From Hydractinia symbiolongicarpus (taxonomy: Eukaryota; Cnidaria; Hydrozoa; Anthoathecata; Hydractiniidae): a stretch of 64,000 nucleotides of DNA. Made by a program: the position numbers and the translations under genes. Position 1 is the stretch's first letter; each line of letters starts with the position of its first letter. The stretch lies in assembly GCF_029227915.1 (NCBI RefSeq), contig NC_079877.1, positions 33,321,851 through 33,385,850 on the forward strand, given 5' to 3'. Below are positions 12,174-26,100 of this stretch, one piece after another. Under the pieces are notes generated by a model, which did not search any database, had not been told where the DNA came from, and worked only from the letters and a program-made list of their open reading frames with translations.

Positions 12174-14199
12174 TTAAAGCATCTTTTCACCACTAAAACG
12201 CATGAGACTTGTAGTTTTCAAAAATGTTTTCATTTTTGATGAGACGCTGATTAAAAGAAGTTTAATCGCCGGCAAACGAAAACCCGCCATTTCCCGTAAA
12301 CCCCGAACTCGGCCCGTATAGTCAAAAGTATACAAAGAAAGTACCCAGGGAGTAAACTGATTTCCCAAACGATTTTTTATATTATTTTTTCACCACTAAA
12401 ACGCATGAGACTTGTAGTTTTTAAAAATGTTTTCATTTTTGATGAGACGCTTATTGAAAGAGGTTTAATCGCCGGCAAACGAAAACCCGCGATTTCCCGT
12501 AAATCCCGGAATGGGCCTGCATTGTCAAAAGTAGACAAATGAAGTACCCAGGGAGTAAACTCATTTCCCGAACGATTTTTTAAATTATTTTTTCACCACT
12601 AAAATGCATGAGACTTGTAGTTTTTAAAAATGTTTTCATTTTTGATGAGACGCTTATTGAAAGAGGTTTAATCGCCGGCAAACGAAAACCCGCGATTTCC
12701 TGTACATCCCGGGCTTGGCCCGTATTATCAAAAGTATACAAAGAAAGTACCCTGTGAGTAAACTCATTTCCAGAACGATTTTTTAAATTATTTTTTCACC
12801 ACTAAAACGCATAAGACTTGTAGTTTTCAGAAATGTTTTTATTTTTGATGAGACGCTTAATGAAAGTGGTTTAATCGCCGGCAAACGAAAACCTGCGATT
12901 TCCCGTAAATCCCGGGTTTGGCCCGTATAGTTGAATGTATACAAAGAAAGTACCCTGTGAGTAAACTCATTTCCAAAACGATTTTTTAAAGTATCTTTTC
13001 ACCACTAAAACGCATGTTGTAGTTTTCAAAAATGTTTTCATTTTTGATGAGACGCTGATTAAAAGAAGTTTAATCGCCCGCAAACGAAAACCCGCCATTT
13101 CCCGTAAACCCCGAACTCGGCCCGTATAGTCAAAAGTATACAAAGAAAGTACCCAGGGAGTAAACTGATTTCCCAAACGATTTTTTAAATTATTTTTTCA
13201 CCACTAAAATGCATGAGACTTGTAGTTTTCAAAAATGTTTTCATTTTTGATGAGACGCTGATTAAAAGAAGTTTAATCGCCGGCAAACGAAAACCCGCCA
13301 TTTCCCGTAAACCCCAAACTCGGCCCGTATAGTCAAAAGTACACAAAGAAAGTACCCAGGGAGTAAACTGATTTCCCAAACGATTTTTTATATTATTTTT
13401 TCACCACTAAAACGCATGTGACTTGTAGTTTTCAAAAATGTTTTCATTTTTGATGAGACGCTTATTGAAAGAGGTTTAATCGCCGGCAAACGAAAACCCG
13501 CGATTTCCCGTAAATCCTGGGCTTGGCCCGTATAGTCAAAAGTATACAAAGAAAGTACCCTGTGAGTAAACTCATTTCCAGAACGATTTTTTAAATTATT
13601 TTTTCACCACTAAAACGCATAAGACTTGTAGTTTTTAGAAATGTTTTTATTTTTGATGAGACGCTTAATGAAAGTGGTTTAATCGCCGGCAAACGAAAAC
13701 CTGCGATTTCCCGTAAATCCCGGGTTTGGCCCGTATAGTCGAATGTATACAAAGAAAGTACCCTGTGAATAAACTCATTTCCAAAACGATTTTTTAAACT
13801 ATCTTTTCACCACTAAAATGCATGAGACTTGTAGTTTTCAAAAATGTTTTCATTTTTGATGAGACGCTGAATAAAAGAAGTTTAATCGCCGGCAAACGAA
13901 AACCCGCCATTTCCCGTAAACCCCGAACTCGGCCCGTATAGTCAAAAGTATAAAAAGAAAGTACCCAGGGAGTAAACTGATTTCGCAAACAATTTTTTAT
14001 ATTATTTTTTTACCACTAAAACGCATGAGACTTGTAGTTTTCAAAAATGTTTTCATTATTGATGAGACGCTTAATGAAAGCGGTTTAATCGCCGGCAAAC
14101 GAAAACCCGCGATTTCCCGTAAATCCAGGGTTTGGCCCGTATAGTCGAATGTATACAAAGAAAGGACCCTGTTAGTAAACTCATTTCCAAAACGATTTT
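12174..14199 (+). repeat. Transitional mosaic with one 199-bp monomer
   Basis: Ten monomers connect the pentamer zone to the S5-anchored HOR: S1, S2/S5 hybrid, S6, S3, S1, S1, S2, S3, S1, S4. The S1 at 12986 is 199 bp, the shortest unit in the window: four bases are missing at about 13016, giving GCATGTTGTAG instead of GCATGAGACTTGTAG. The next S1 (13185) has an ATGCATGAG front. The S1 at 13794 introduces TATAAAAAG and GATTTCGC, which mark this slot in later HOR units. Confidence 0.83.
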
Positions 14200-14402
14200 T
14201 TAAAGGATCTTTTCACCACTAAAACGCATGAGACTTGTAGTTTTCAAAAATGTTTTCATTTTTGATGGGACGCTGAATAAAAGAAGTTTAATCGCCGGCA
14301 TACGAAAACCCGTGATTTCCCGTAAATCCCGGACTGGGCCCGCATAGTCAAAAGTAGACAAATGAAGTACTCAGGGAGTAAACTCATTTCCTGAACGATT
14401 TT
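14200..14402 (+). repeat. Representative class S5 monomer (HOR anchor)
   Basis: S5 is the most divergent class. It has the linker AAAGGATCTTTTC, TGGGACGCTGAATAAAAG, GGCATACGAAAAC, CCGGACTGGGCCCGCATAG, TAGACAAATGAAGTAC and ATTTCCTGAACG. Full S5 copies start at 5475, 5881, 14200, 16839, 19883, 22521, 24549, 26376 and 28608. Partial S5 tails fused to S1 or S2 fronts start at 604, 2836, 4257 and 12377. None occurs after 29 kb. S5 is almost always followed by S6, so the pair is a reliable marker of HOR boundaries. Confidence 0.9.
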
Positions 14403-14605
14403 TTAAATTATTTTTTCACCACTAAAATGCATGAGACTTGTACTTTTCAAAAATGTTTTCATTTTTGATGAGACGCTTAATGAAAGAGGTTTAATCGCCG
14501 GCAAACGAAAACCCGTGATTTCCTGTACATCCCGGGCTTGGCCCGTATTATCAAAAGTATACAAAGAAAGTACCCTGTGAGTAAACTCATTTCCAGAACG
14601 ATTTT
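14403..14605 (+). repeat. Representative class S6 monomer
   Basis: S6 resembles S2 but has the linker AAATTATTTTTTC, ATGCATGAG (which makes an ATGCAT palindrome in place of ACGCAT), GCTTAATGAAAGAGG or GCTTATTGAAAGAGG, TTCCTGTACATCCC and GGCCCGTATTATCAAAAG. Later copies also carry TTTAACCGCC. It directly follows S5 at 14403, 17042, 20086, 22724, 24752, 26579 and 28811, and in the 5.5-6.3 kb dimers. ATGCAT and CCTGTA both look like CpG decay products of ACGCAT and CCCGTA. Confidence 0.88.
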
Positions 14606-14808
14606 TTAAATTATTTTTTCACCACTAAAACGCATAAGACTTGTAGTTTTCAGAAATGTTTTTATTTTTGATGAGACGCTTAATGAAAGTGGTTTAATCG
14701 CCGGCAAACGAAAACCTGCGATTTCCCGTAAACCCCGAACTCGGCCCGTATAGTCAAAAGTATACAAAGAAAGTACCCAGGGAGTAAACTGATTTCCCAA
14801 ACGATTTT
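14606..14808 (+). repeat. Representative class S7 (S3/S1 chimeric) monomer
   Basis: The front is S3 (GCATAAG, CAGAAATG, GCTTAATGAAAGTGG, CCTGCGATTT) and the back is S1 (CCCCGAACTCGG, GTCAAAAG, CCAGGGAG, CCCAAACG). The switch falls between idx 116 and 128, inside the CCCG-rich segment. Copies start at 1010, 3242, 4663, 7708, 14606, 18056, 20694, 26782 and 29014. The chimera formed once or a few times and was then amplified with its HOR. Confidence 0.88.
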
Positions 14809-17800
14809 TTATATTATTTTTTCACCACTAAAACGCATAAGACTTGTAGTTTTCAGAAATGTTTTTATTTTTGATGAGACGCTTAATGAAAGTGGTTTAA
14901 TCGCCGGCAAACGAAAACCTGCGATTTCCCGTAAATCCCGGGTTTGGCCCGTATAGTCGAATGTATACAAAGAAAGTACCCTGTGAGTAAACTCATTTCC
15001 AAAACGATTTTTTAAAGTATCTTTTCACCACTAAAACGCATGAGACTTGTAGTTTTCAAAAATGTTTTCATTTTTGATGAGACGCTGATTAGAAGAAGTT
15101 TAATCACCGGCAAACGAAAACCCGCCATTTCGCGTAAACCCCGAACTCGGCCCGTATAGTCAAAAGTATACAAAGAAAGTACCCCGGGAGTAAACTGATT
15201 TCCCAAACGATTTTTTATATTATTTTTTCACCACTAAAACGCATGAGACTTGTAGTTTTCAAAAATGTTTTCATTTTTGATGAGACGCTGATTAAAAGAA
15301 GTTTAATCGCTGGCAAACGAAAACCCGCCATTTCCCGTAAACCCCGAACTCGGCCCGTATAGTCAAAAGTATACAAAGAAAGTACCCAGGGAGTAATCTG
15401 ATTTCCCAAACGATTTTTTATATTATTTTTTCACCACTAAAACGCATAAGACTTGTAGTTTTCAAAAATGTTTTCATTTTTGATGAGACGCTTATTGAAA
15501 GAGGTTTAATCGCCGGCAAACGAAAACCCGCGATTTCCCGTAAATCCTGGGCTTGGCCCGTATAGTCAAAAGTATACAAAGAAAGTACCCTGTGAGTAAA
15601 CTCATTTCCAGAACGATTTTTTAAATTATTTTTTCACCACTAAAACGCATAGGACTTGTAGTTTTCAGAAATGTTTTTATTTTTGATGAGACGCTTAATG
15701 AAAGTGGTTTAATCGCCGGCAAACGAAAACCTGCGATTTCCCGTAAATCCCGGGTTTGGCCCGTATAGTCGAATGTATACAAAGAAAGTACCCTGTGAGT
15801 AAACTCATTTCCAAAACGATTTTTTAAAGTATCTTTTCACCACTAAAACGCATAAGACTTGTAGTTTTCAAAAATGTTTTCATTTTTGATAAGACGCTGA
15901 TTAAAAGAAGTTTAATCGCCGGCAAACGAAAACCCGCCATTTCCCGTAAACCCCGAACTCGGCCCGTATAGTCAAAAGTATACAAAGAAAGTACCCAGGG
16001 AGTAATCTGATTTCCCAAACGATTTTTTATATTATTTTTTCACCACTAAAACGCATAAGACTTGTAGTTTTCAAAAATGTTTTCATTTTTGATGAGACGC
16101 TTATTGAAAGAGGTTTAATCGCCGGCAAACGAAAACCCGCGATTTCCCGTAAATCCTGGGCTTGGCCCGTATAGTCAAAAGTATACAAAGAAAGTACCCT
16201 GTGAGTAAACTCATTTCCAGAACGATTTTTTAAATTATTTTTTCACCACTAAAACGCATAAGACTTGTAGTTTTCAGAAATGTTTTTATTTTTGATGAGA
16301 CGCTTAATGAAAGTGGTTTAATCGCCGGCAAACGAAAACCTGCGATTTCCCGTAAATCCCGGGTTTGGCCCGTATAGTCGAATGTATACAAAGAAAGTAC
16401 CCTGTGAGTAAACTCATTTCCAAAACGATTTTTTAAAGTATCTTTTCACCACTAAAACGCATAAGACTTGTAGTTTTCAAAAATGTTTTCATTTTTGATG
16501 AGACGCTGATTAAAAGAAGTTTAATCGCCGGCAAACGAAAACCCGCCATTTCCCGTAAACCCCGAACTCGGCCCGTATAGTCAAAAGTATAAAAAGAAAG
16601 TACCCAGGGAGTAAACTGATTTCGCAAACGATTTTTTATATTATTTTTTCACCACTAAAACGCATGAGACTTGTAGTTTTCAAAAATGTTTTCATTTTTG
16701 ATGAGACGCTTAATGAAAGTGGTTTAATCGCCGGCAAACGAAAACCCGCGATTTCCCGTAAATCCCGGGTTTGGCCCGTATAGTCGAATGTATACAAAGA
16801 AAGCACCCTGTGAGTAAACTCATTTCCAAAACAATTTTTTAAAGGATCTTTTCACCACTAAAACGCATGAGACTTGTAGTTTTCAAAAATGTTTTTATTT
16901 TTGATGGGACGCTGAATAAAAGAAGTTTAATCGCCGGCATACGAAAACCCGCGATTTCCCGTAAATCCCGGACTGGGCCCGCATAGTCAAAAGTAGACAA
17001 ATGAAGTACCCAGGGAGTAAACTCATTTCCTGAACGATTTTTTAAATTATTTTTTCACCACTAAAATGCATGAGACTTGTAGTTTCCAAAAATGTTTTCA
17101 TTTTTGATGAGACGCTTAATGAAAGAGGTTTAACCGCCGGCAAACGAAAAACCGCGATTTCCTGTACATCCCGGGCTTGGCCCGTATAGTCGAATGTATA
17201 CAAAGAAAGTACCCTGTGAGTAAACTCATTTCCAAAACGATTTTTTAAAGTATCTTTTCACCACTAAAACGCATGAGACTTGTAGTTTTCAAAAATGTTT
17301 TCATTTTTGATGAGACGCTGATTAGAAGAAGTTTAATCACCGGCAAACGAAAACCCGCCATTTCCCGTAAACCCCAAACTCGGCCCGTATAGTCAAAAGT
17401 ATACAAAGAAAGTACCCAGGGAGTAAACTGATTTCCCAAACGATTTTTTATATTATTTTTTCACCACTAAAACGCATGAGACTTGTAGTTTTCAAAAATG
17501 TTTTCATTTTTGATGAGACGCTGATTAAAAGAAGTTTAATCGCCGGCAAACGAAAACCCGCCAATTCCCGTAAACCTCGAACTCGGTCCGTATAGTCAAA
17601 AGTATACAAAGAAAGTACCCTGTGAGTAAACTCATTTCCAGAACGATTTTTTAAATTATTTTTTCACCACTAAAACGCATAAGACTTGTAGTTTTCAAAA
17701 ATGTTTTCATTTTTGATGAGACGCTTATTGAAAGAGGATTAATCGCCGGCAAACGAAAACCCGCGATTTCCCGTAAATCCTGGGCTTGGCCCGTATAGTC

Positions 17801-17884
17801 AAAAGTATACAAAGAAAGTACCCTGTGAGTAAACTCATTTCCAGAACGATTTTTTAAAGTATCTTTTCACCACTAAAACGCATA

Positions 17885-20800
17885 AGACTTGTAGTTTTCA
17901 AAAATTTTTCATTTTTGATGAGACGCTGATTAAAAGAAGTTTAATCGCCGGCAAACGAAAACCCGCCATTTCCCGTAAACCCCGAACTCGGCCCGTATAG
18001 TCAAAAGTATAAAAAGAAAATACCCAGGGAGTAAACTGATTTCGCAAACGATTTTTTAAATTATTTTTTCACCACTAAAACGCATAAGACTTGTAGTTTT
18101 CAGAAATGTTTTTATTTTTGATGAGACGCTTAATAAAAGTGGTTTAATCGCCGGCAAACGAAAACCTGCGATTTCCCGTAAACCCCGAACTCGGCCCGTA
18201 TAGTCAAAAGTATACAAAGAAAGTACCCAGGGAGTAAACTGATTTCCCAAACGATTTTTTATATTATTTTTTCACCACTAAAACGCATGAGACTTGTAGT
18301 TTTCAAAAATGTTTTCATTTTTGATGAGACGCTTATTGAAAGAGGTTTAATCGCCGGCAAACGAAAACCCGCGATTTCCCGTAAATCCCGGGCTTGGCCC
18401 GTATAGTCAAAAGTATACAAAGAAAGTACCCTGTGAGTAAACTCATTTCCAGAACGATTTTTTAAATTATTTTTTCACCACTAAAACGCATAAGACTTGT
18501 AGTTTTCAGAAATGTTTTTATTTTTGATGAGACGCTTAATGAAAGTGGTTTAATCGCCGGCAAACGAAAACCTGCGATTTCCCGTAAATCCCGGGTTTGG
18601 CCCGTATAGTCGAATGTATACAAAGAAAGTACCCTGTGAGTAAACTCATTTCCAAAACGATTTTTTAAAGTATCTTTTCACCACTAAAACGCATGAGACT
18701 TGTAGTTTTCAAAAATGTTTTCATTTTTGATGAGACGCTGATTAGAAGAAGTTTAATCACCGGCAAACGAAAACCCGCCATTTCCCGTAAACCCCGAACT
18801 CGGCCCGTATAGTCAAAAGTATACAAAGAAAGTACCCAGGGAGTAAACTGATTTCCCAAACGATTTTTTATATTATTTTTTCACCACTAAAACGCATGAG
18901 ACTTGTAGTTTTCAAAAATGTTTTCATTTTTGATGAGACGCTGATTAAAAGAAGTTTAATCGCCGGCAAAAGAAAACCCGCCATTTCCCGTAAACCCCGA
19001 ACTCGGCCCGTATAGTCAAAAGTATACAAAGAAAGTACACAGGGAGTAATCTGATTTCCCAAACGATTTTTTATATTATTTTTTCACCACTAAAACGCAT
19101 GAGACTTGTAGTTTTCAAAAATGTTTTCATTTTTGATGAGACGCTTATTGAAAGAGGTTTAATCGCCGGCAAACGAAAACCCGCGATTTCCCGTAAATCC
19201 TGGGCTTGGCCCGTATAGTCAAAAGTATACAAAGAAAGTACCCTGTGAGTAAACTCATTTCCAGAACGATTTTTTAAATTATTTTTCCACCACTAAAACG
19301 CATAAGACTTGTAGTTTTCAGAAATGTTTTTATTTTTGATGAGACGCTTAATGAAAGTGGTTTAATCGCCGGCAAACGAAAATCTGCGATTTCCCGTAAA
19401 TCCCGGGTTTGGCCCGTATAGTCGAATGTATACAAAGAAAGTACCCTGTGAGTAAACTCATTTCCAAAACGATTTTTTAAAGTATCTTTTCACCACTAAA
19501 ACGCATAAGACTTGTAGTTTTCAAAAATGTTTTCATTTTTGATGAGACGCTGATTAAAAGCAGTTTAATCGCCGGCAAACGAAAACCCGCCATTTCCCGT
19601 AAACCCCGAACTCGGCCCGTATAGTCAAAAGTATAAAAAGAAAGTACCCAGGGAGTAAACTGATTTCGCAAACGATTTTTTATATTATTTTTTCACCACT
19701 AAAACGCATAAGACTTGTAGTTTTCAAAAATGTTTTCATTTTTGATGAGACGCTTAATGAAAGTGGTTTAATCGCCGGCAAACGAAAACCAGCGATTTCC
19801 CGTAAATCCCGGGTTTGGCCCGTATAGTCGAATGTATACAAAGAAAGCACCCTGTGAGTAAACTCATTTCCAAAACAATTTTTTAAAGGATCTTTTCACC
19901 ACTAAAACGCATGAGACTTGTAGTTTTCAAAAATGTTTTTATTTTTGATGGGACGCTGAATAAAAGAAGTTTAATCGCCGGCATACGAAAACCCGCGATT
20001 TCCCGTAAATCCCGGACTGGGCCCGCATAGTCAAAAGTAGACAAATGAAGTACCCAGGGAGTAAACTCATTTCCTGAACGATTTTTTAAATTATTTTTTC
20101 ACCACTAAAATGCATGAGACTTGTAGTTTCCAAAAATGTTTTCATTTTTGATGAGACGCTTAATGAAAGAGGTTTAACCGCCGGCAAACGAAAAACCGCG
20201 ATTTCCTGTACATCCCGGGCTTGGCCCGTATAGTCGAATGTATACAAAGAAAGTACCCTGTGAGTAAACTCATTTCCAAAACGATTTTTTAAAGTATCTT
20301 TTCACCACTAAAACGCATGAAACTTGTAGTTTTCAAAAATGTTTTCATTTTTGATGAGACGCTGATTAGAAGAAGTTTAATCACCGGCAAACGAAAACCC
20401 GCCATTTCCCGTAAACCCCAAACTCGGCCCGTATAGTCAAAAGTATACAAAGAAAGTACCCAGGGAGTAAACTGATTTCCCAAACGATTTTTTATATTAT
20501 TTTTTTACCACTAAAACGCATGAGACTTGTAGTTTTCAAAAATTTTTCATTTTTGATGAGACGCTGATTAAAAGAAGTTTAATCGCCGGCAAACGAAAAC
20601 CCGCCATTTCCCGTAAACCCCGAACTCGGCCCGTATAGTCAAAAGTATAAAAAGAAAATACCCAGGGAGTAAACTGATTTCGCAAACGATTTTTTAAATT
20701 ATTTTTTCACCACTAAAACGCATAAGACTTGTAGTTTTCAGAAATGTTTTTATTTTTGATGAGACGCTTAATAAAAGTGGTTTAATCGCCGGCAAACGAA

Positions 20801-23160
20801 AACCTGCGATTTCCCGTAAACCCCGAACTCGGCCCGTATAGTCAAAAGTATACAAAGAAAGTACCCAGGGAGTAAACTGATTTCCCAAACGATTTTTTAT
20901 ATTATTTTTTCACCACTAAAACGCATGAGACTTGTAGTTTTCAAAAATGTTTTCATTTTTGATGAGACGCTTATTGAAAGAGGTTTAATCGCCGGCAAAC
21001 GAAAACCCGCGATTTCCCGTAAATCCCGGGCTTGGCCCGTATAGTCAAAAGTATACAAAGAAAGTACCCTGTGAGTAAACTCATTTCCAGAACGATTTTT
21101 TAAATTATTTTTTCACCACTAAAACGCATAAGACTTGTAGTTTTCAGAAATGTTTTTATTTTTGATGAGACGCTTAATGAAAGTGGTTTAATCGCCGGCA
21201 AACGAAAACCTGCGATTTCCCGTAAATCCCGGGTTTGGCCCGTATAGTCGAATGTATACAAAGAAAGTACCCTGTGAGTAAACTCATTTCCAAAACGATT
21301 TTTTAAAGTATCTTTTCACCACTAAAACGCATGAGACTTGTAGTTTTCAAAAATGTTTTCATTTTTGATGAGACGCTGATTAGAAGAAGTTTAATCACCG
21401 GCAAACGAAAACCCGCCATTTCCCGTAAACCCCGAACTCGGCCCGTATAGTCAAAAGTATACAAAGAAAGTACCCAGGGAGTAAACTGATTTCCCAAACG
21501 ATTTTTTATATTATTTTTTCACCACTAAAACGCATGAGACTTGTAGTTTTCAAAAATGTTTTCATTTTTGATGAGACGCTGATTAAAAGAAGTTTAATCG
21601 CCGGCAAAAGAAAACCCGCCATTTCCCGTAAACCCCGAACTCGGCCCGTATAGTCAAAAGTATACAAAGAAAGTACACAGGGAGTAATCTGATTTCCCAA
21701 ACGATTTTTTATATTATTTTTTCACCACTAAAACGCATGAGACTTGTAGTTTTCAAAAATGTTTTCATTTTTGATGAGACGCTTATTGAAAGAGGTTTAA
21801 TCGCCGGCAAACGAAAACCCGCGATTTCCCGTAAATCCTGGGCTTGGCCCGTATAGTCAAAAGTATACAAAGAAAGTACCCTGTGAGTAAACTCATTTCC
21901 AGAACGATTTTTTAAATTATTTTTCCACCACTAAAACGCATAAGACTTGTAGTTTTCAGAAATGTTTTTATTTTTGATGAGACGCTTAATGAAAGTGGTT
22001 TAATCGCCGGCAAACGAAAATCTGCGATTTCCCGTAAATCCCGGGTTTGGCCCGTATAGTCGAATGTATACAAAGAAAGTACCCTGTGAGTAAACTCATT
22101 TCCAAAACGATTTTTTAAAGTATCTTTTCACCACTAAAACGCATAAGACTTGTAGTTTTCAAAAATGTTTTCATTTTTGATGAGACGCTGATTAAAAGCA
22201 GTTTAATCGCCGGCAAACGAAAACCCGCCATTTCCCGTAAACCCCGAACTCGGCCCGTATAGTCAAAAGTATAAAAAGAAAGTACCCAGGGAGTAAACTG
22301 ATTTCGCAAACGATTTTTTATATTATTTTTTCACCACTAAAACGCATAAGACTTGTAGTTTTCAAAAATGTTTTCATTTTTGATGAGACGCTTAATGAAA
22401 GTGGTTTAATCGCCGGCAAACGAAAACCAGCGATTTCCCGTAAATCCCGGGTTTGGCCCGTATAGTCGAATGTATACAAAGAAAGCACCCTGTGAGTAAA
22501 CTCATTTCCAAAACAATTTTTTAAAGGATCTTTTCACCACTAAAACGCATGAGACTTGTAGTTTTCAAAAATGTTTTTATTTTTGATGGGACGCTGAATA
22601 AAAGAAGTTTAATCGCCGGCATACGAAAACCCGCGATTTCCCGTAAATCCCGGACTGGGCCCGCATAGTCAAAAGTAGACAAATGAAGTACCCAGGGAGT
22701 AAACTCATTTCCTGAACGATTTTTTAAATTATTTTTTCACCACTAAAATGCATGAGACTTGTAGTTTCCAAAAATGTTTTCATTTTTGATGAGACGCTTA
22801 ATGAAAGAGGTTTAACCGCCGGCAAACGAAAAACCGCGATTTCCTGTACATCCCGGGCTTGGCCCGTATAGTCGAATGTATACAAAGAAAGTACCCTGTG
22901 AGTAAACTCATTTCCAAAACGATTTTTTAAAGTATCTTTTCACCACTAAAACGCATGAAACTTGTAGTTTTCAAAAATGTTTTCATTTTTGATGAGACGC
23001 TGATTAGAAGAAGTTTAATCACCGGCAAACGAAAACCCGCCATTTCCCGTAAACCCCAAACTCGGCCCGTATAGTCAAAAGTATACAAAGAAAGTACCCA
23101 GGGAGTAAACTGATTTCCCAAACGATTTTTTATATTATTTTTTTACCACTAAAACGCATG
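17885..23160 (+). repeat. Recent 2638-bp (13-mer) tandem duplication
   Basis: Bases 17885-20522 recur at 20523-23160. I saw no clear difference in the stretches compared by eye. Shared rare variants include CAAAAATTTTTCATT, GAAAATACCC, CTAATAAAAG, AATTATTTTTCCACC, AAAACCAGCG and TAAAAGCAG. The left edge is set by GCATAAG at 17884 versus GCATGAG at 20522. The right edge is set by CAAAAATATTTTC after 23161 in place of CAAAAATTTTTC. The duplication lies inside the S5-anchored HOR but is out of phase with its S5 boundary. Confidence 0.88.
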
Positions 23161-26100
23161 AGACTTGTAGTTTTCAAAAATATTTTCATTTTTGATGAGA
23201 CGCTGATTAAAAGAAGTTTAATCGCCGGCAAACGAAAACCCGCCAATTCCCGTAAACCCCGAACTCGGCCCGTATAGTCAAAAGTATACAAAGAAAGTAC
23301 CCAGGGAGTAAACTGATTTCCAAAACGATTTTTTATATTATTTTTTCACCACTAAAACGCATGAGACTTGTAGTTTTCAAAAATGTTTTCATTTTTGATG
23401 AGACGCTTATTGAAAGAGGTTTAATCACCGGCAAACGAAAACCCGCGATTTCCCGTAAATCCTGGGCTTGGCCCGTATAGTCAAAAGTATACAAAGAAAG
23501 TACCCTGTGAGTAAACTCATTTCCAGAACGATTTTTTAAATTATTTTTTCACCACTAAAACGCATAAGACTTGTAGTTTTTAAAAATGTTTTCATTTTTG
23601 ATGAGACGCTTATTGAAAGAGGTTTAATCGCCGGCAAACGAAAACCCGCGATTTCCCGTAAATCCTGGGCTTGGCCCGTATAGTCAAAAGTATACAAAGA
23701 AAGTACCCTGTGAGTAAACTCATTTCCAGAACGATTTTTTAAAGTATCTTTTCACCACTAAAACGCATAAGACTTGTAGTTTTCAAAAAATTTTCATTTT
23801 TGATGAGACGCTGATTAAAAGAAGTTTAATCGCCGGCAAACGAAAACCCGCCATTTCCCGTAAACCCCGAACTCGGCCCGTATAGTCAAAAGTATAAAAA
23901 GAAAGTACCCAGGGAGTAAACTGATTTCGCAAACGATTTTTTATATTATTTTTTCACCACTAAAACGCATGAGACTTGTAGTTTTCAAAAATGTTTTCAT
24001 TTTTGATGAGACGCTTAATGAAAGTGGTTTAATCGCCGGCAAACGAAAACCTGCGATTTTCCGTAAATCCCGGGTTTGGCCCGTATAGTCGAATGTATAC
24101 AAAGAAAGTACCCTGTGAGTAAACTCATTTCCAAAACGATTTTTTAAAGTATCTTTTCACCACTAAAACGCATAAGACTTGTAGTTTTCAAAAATTTTTC
24201 ATTTTTGATGAGACGCTGATTAAAAGAAGTTTAATCGCCGGCAAACGAAAACCCGCCATTTCCCGTAAACCCCGAACTCGGCCCGTATAGTCAAAAGTAT
24301 AAAAAGAAAGTACCCAGGGAGTAAACTGATTTCGCAAACGATTTTTTATATTATTTTTTCACCACTAAAACGCATGAGACTTGTAGTTTTCAAAAATGTT
24401 TTCATTTTTGATGAGACGCTTAATGAAAGTGGTTTAATCGCCGGCAAACGAAAACCCGCGATTTCCCGTAAATCCCGGGTTTGGCCCGTATAGTCGAATG
24501 TATACAAAGAAAGCACCCTGTGAGTAAACTCATTTCCAAAACAATTTTTTAAAGGATCTTTTCACCACTAAAACGCATGAGACTTGTAGTTTTCAAAAAT
24601 GTTTTCATTTTTGATGGGACGCTGAATAAAAGAAGTTTAATCGCCGGCATACGAAAAGCCGCGATTTTCCGTAAATCCCGGACTGGGCCCGCATAGTCAA
24701 AAGTAGACAAATGAAGTACCCAGGGAGTAAACTCATTTCCTGAACGATTTTTTAAATTATTTTTTCACCACTAAAATGCATGAGACTTGTAGTTTCCAAA
24801 AATGTTTTCATTTTTGATGAGACGCTTAATGAAAGAGGTTTAACCGCCGGCAAACGAAAAACCGCTATTTCCTGTACATCCCGGGCTTGGCCCGTATTAT
24901 CAAAAGTATACAAAGAAAGTACCCTGTGAGTAAACTCATTTCCAGAACGATTTTTTAAATTATTTTTTCACCACTAAAACGCATAAGACTTGTAGTTTTC
25001 AGAAATGTTTTTATTTTTGATGAGACGCTTAATGAAAGTGGTTTAATCGCCGGCAAACGAAAACCTGCGATTTCCCGTAAATCCCGGGTTTGGCCCGTAT
25101 AGTCGAATGTATACAAAGAAAGTACCCTGTGAGTAAACTCATTTCCAAAACGATTTTTTAAAGTATCTTTTCACCACTAAAACGCATGAGACTTGTAGTT
25201 TTCAAAAATGTTTTCATTTTTGATGAGACGCTGATTAGAAGAAGTTTAATCGCCGGCAAACGAAAACCCGCCATTTCCCGTAAACCCCGAACTCGGCCCG
25301 TATAGTCAAAAGTATACAAAGAAAGTACCCAGGGAGTAAACTGATTTCCCAAACGATTTTTTATATTATTTTTTCACCACTAAAACGCATGAGACTTGTA
25401 GTTTTCAAAAATGTTTTCATTTTTGATGAGACGCTGATTAAAAGAAGTTTAATCGCCGGCAAGCGAAAACCCGCCATTTCCCGTAAACCCCGAACTCGGC
25501 CCGTATAGTCAAAAGTATACAAAGAAAGTACCCAGGGAGTAAACTGATTTCCCAAACGATTTTTTATATTATTATTTCACCACTAAAACGCATGAGACTT
25601 GTAGTTTTCAAAAATGTTTTCATTTTTGATGAGACGCTTATTGAAAGAGGTTTAATCGCCGGCAAACGAAAACCCGCGATTTCCCGTAAATCCTGGGCTT
25701 GGCCCGTATAGTCAAAAGTATACAAAGAAAGTACCCTGTGAGTAAACTCATTTCCAGAACGATTTTTTAAATTATTTTTTCACCACTAAAACGCATAAGA
25801 CTTGTAGTTTTCAGAAATGTTTTTATTTTTGATGAGACGCTTAATGAAAGTGGTTTAATCGCCGGCAAACGAAAACCTGCGATTTCCCGTAAATCCCGGG
25901 TTTGGCCCGTATAGTCGAATGTATACAAAGAAAGTACCCTGTGAGTAAACTCATTTCCAAAACGATTTTTTAAAGTATCTTTTCACCACTAAAACGCATA
26001 AGACTTGTAGTTTTCAAAAATGTTTTCATTTTTGATGAGACGCTGATTAAAAGAAGTTTAATCGCCGGCAAACGAAAACCCGCCATTTCCCGTAAACCCC

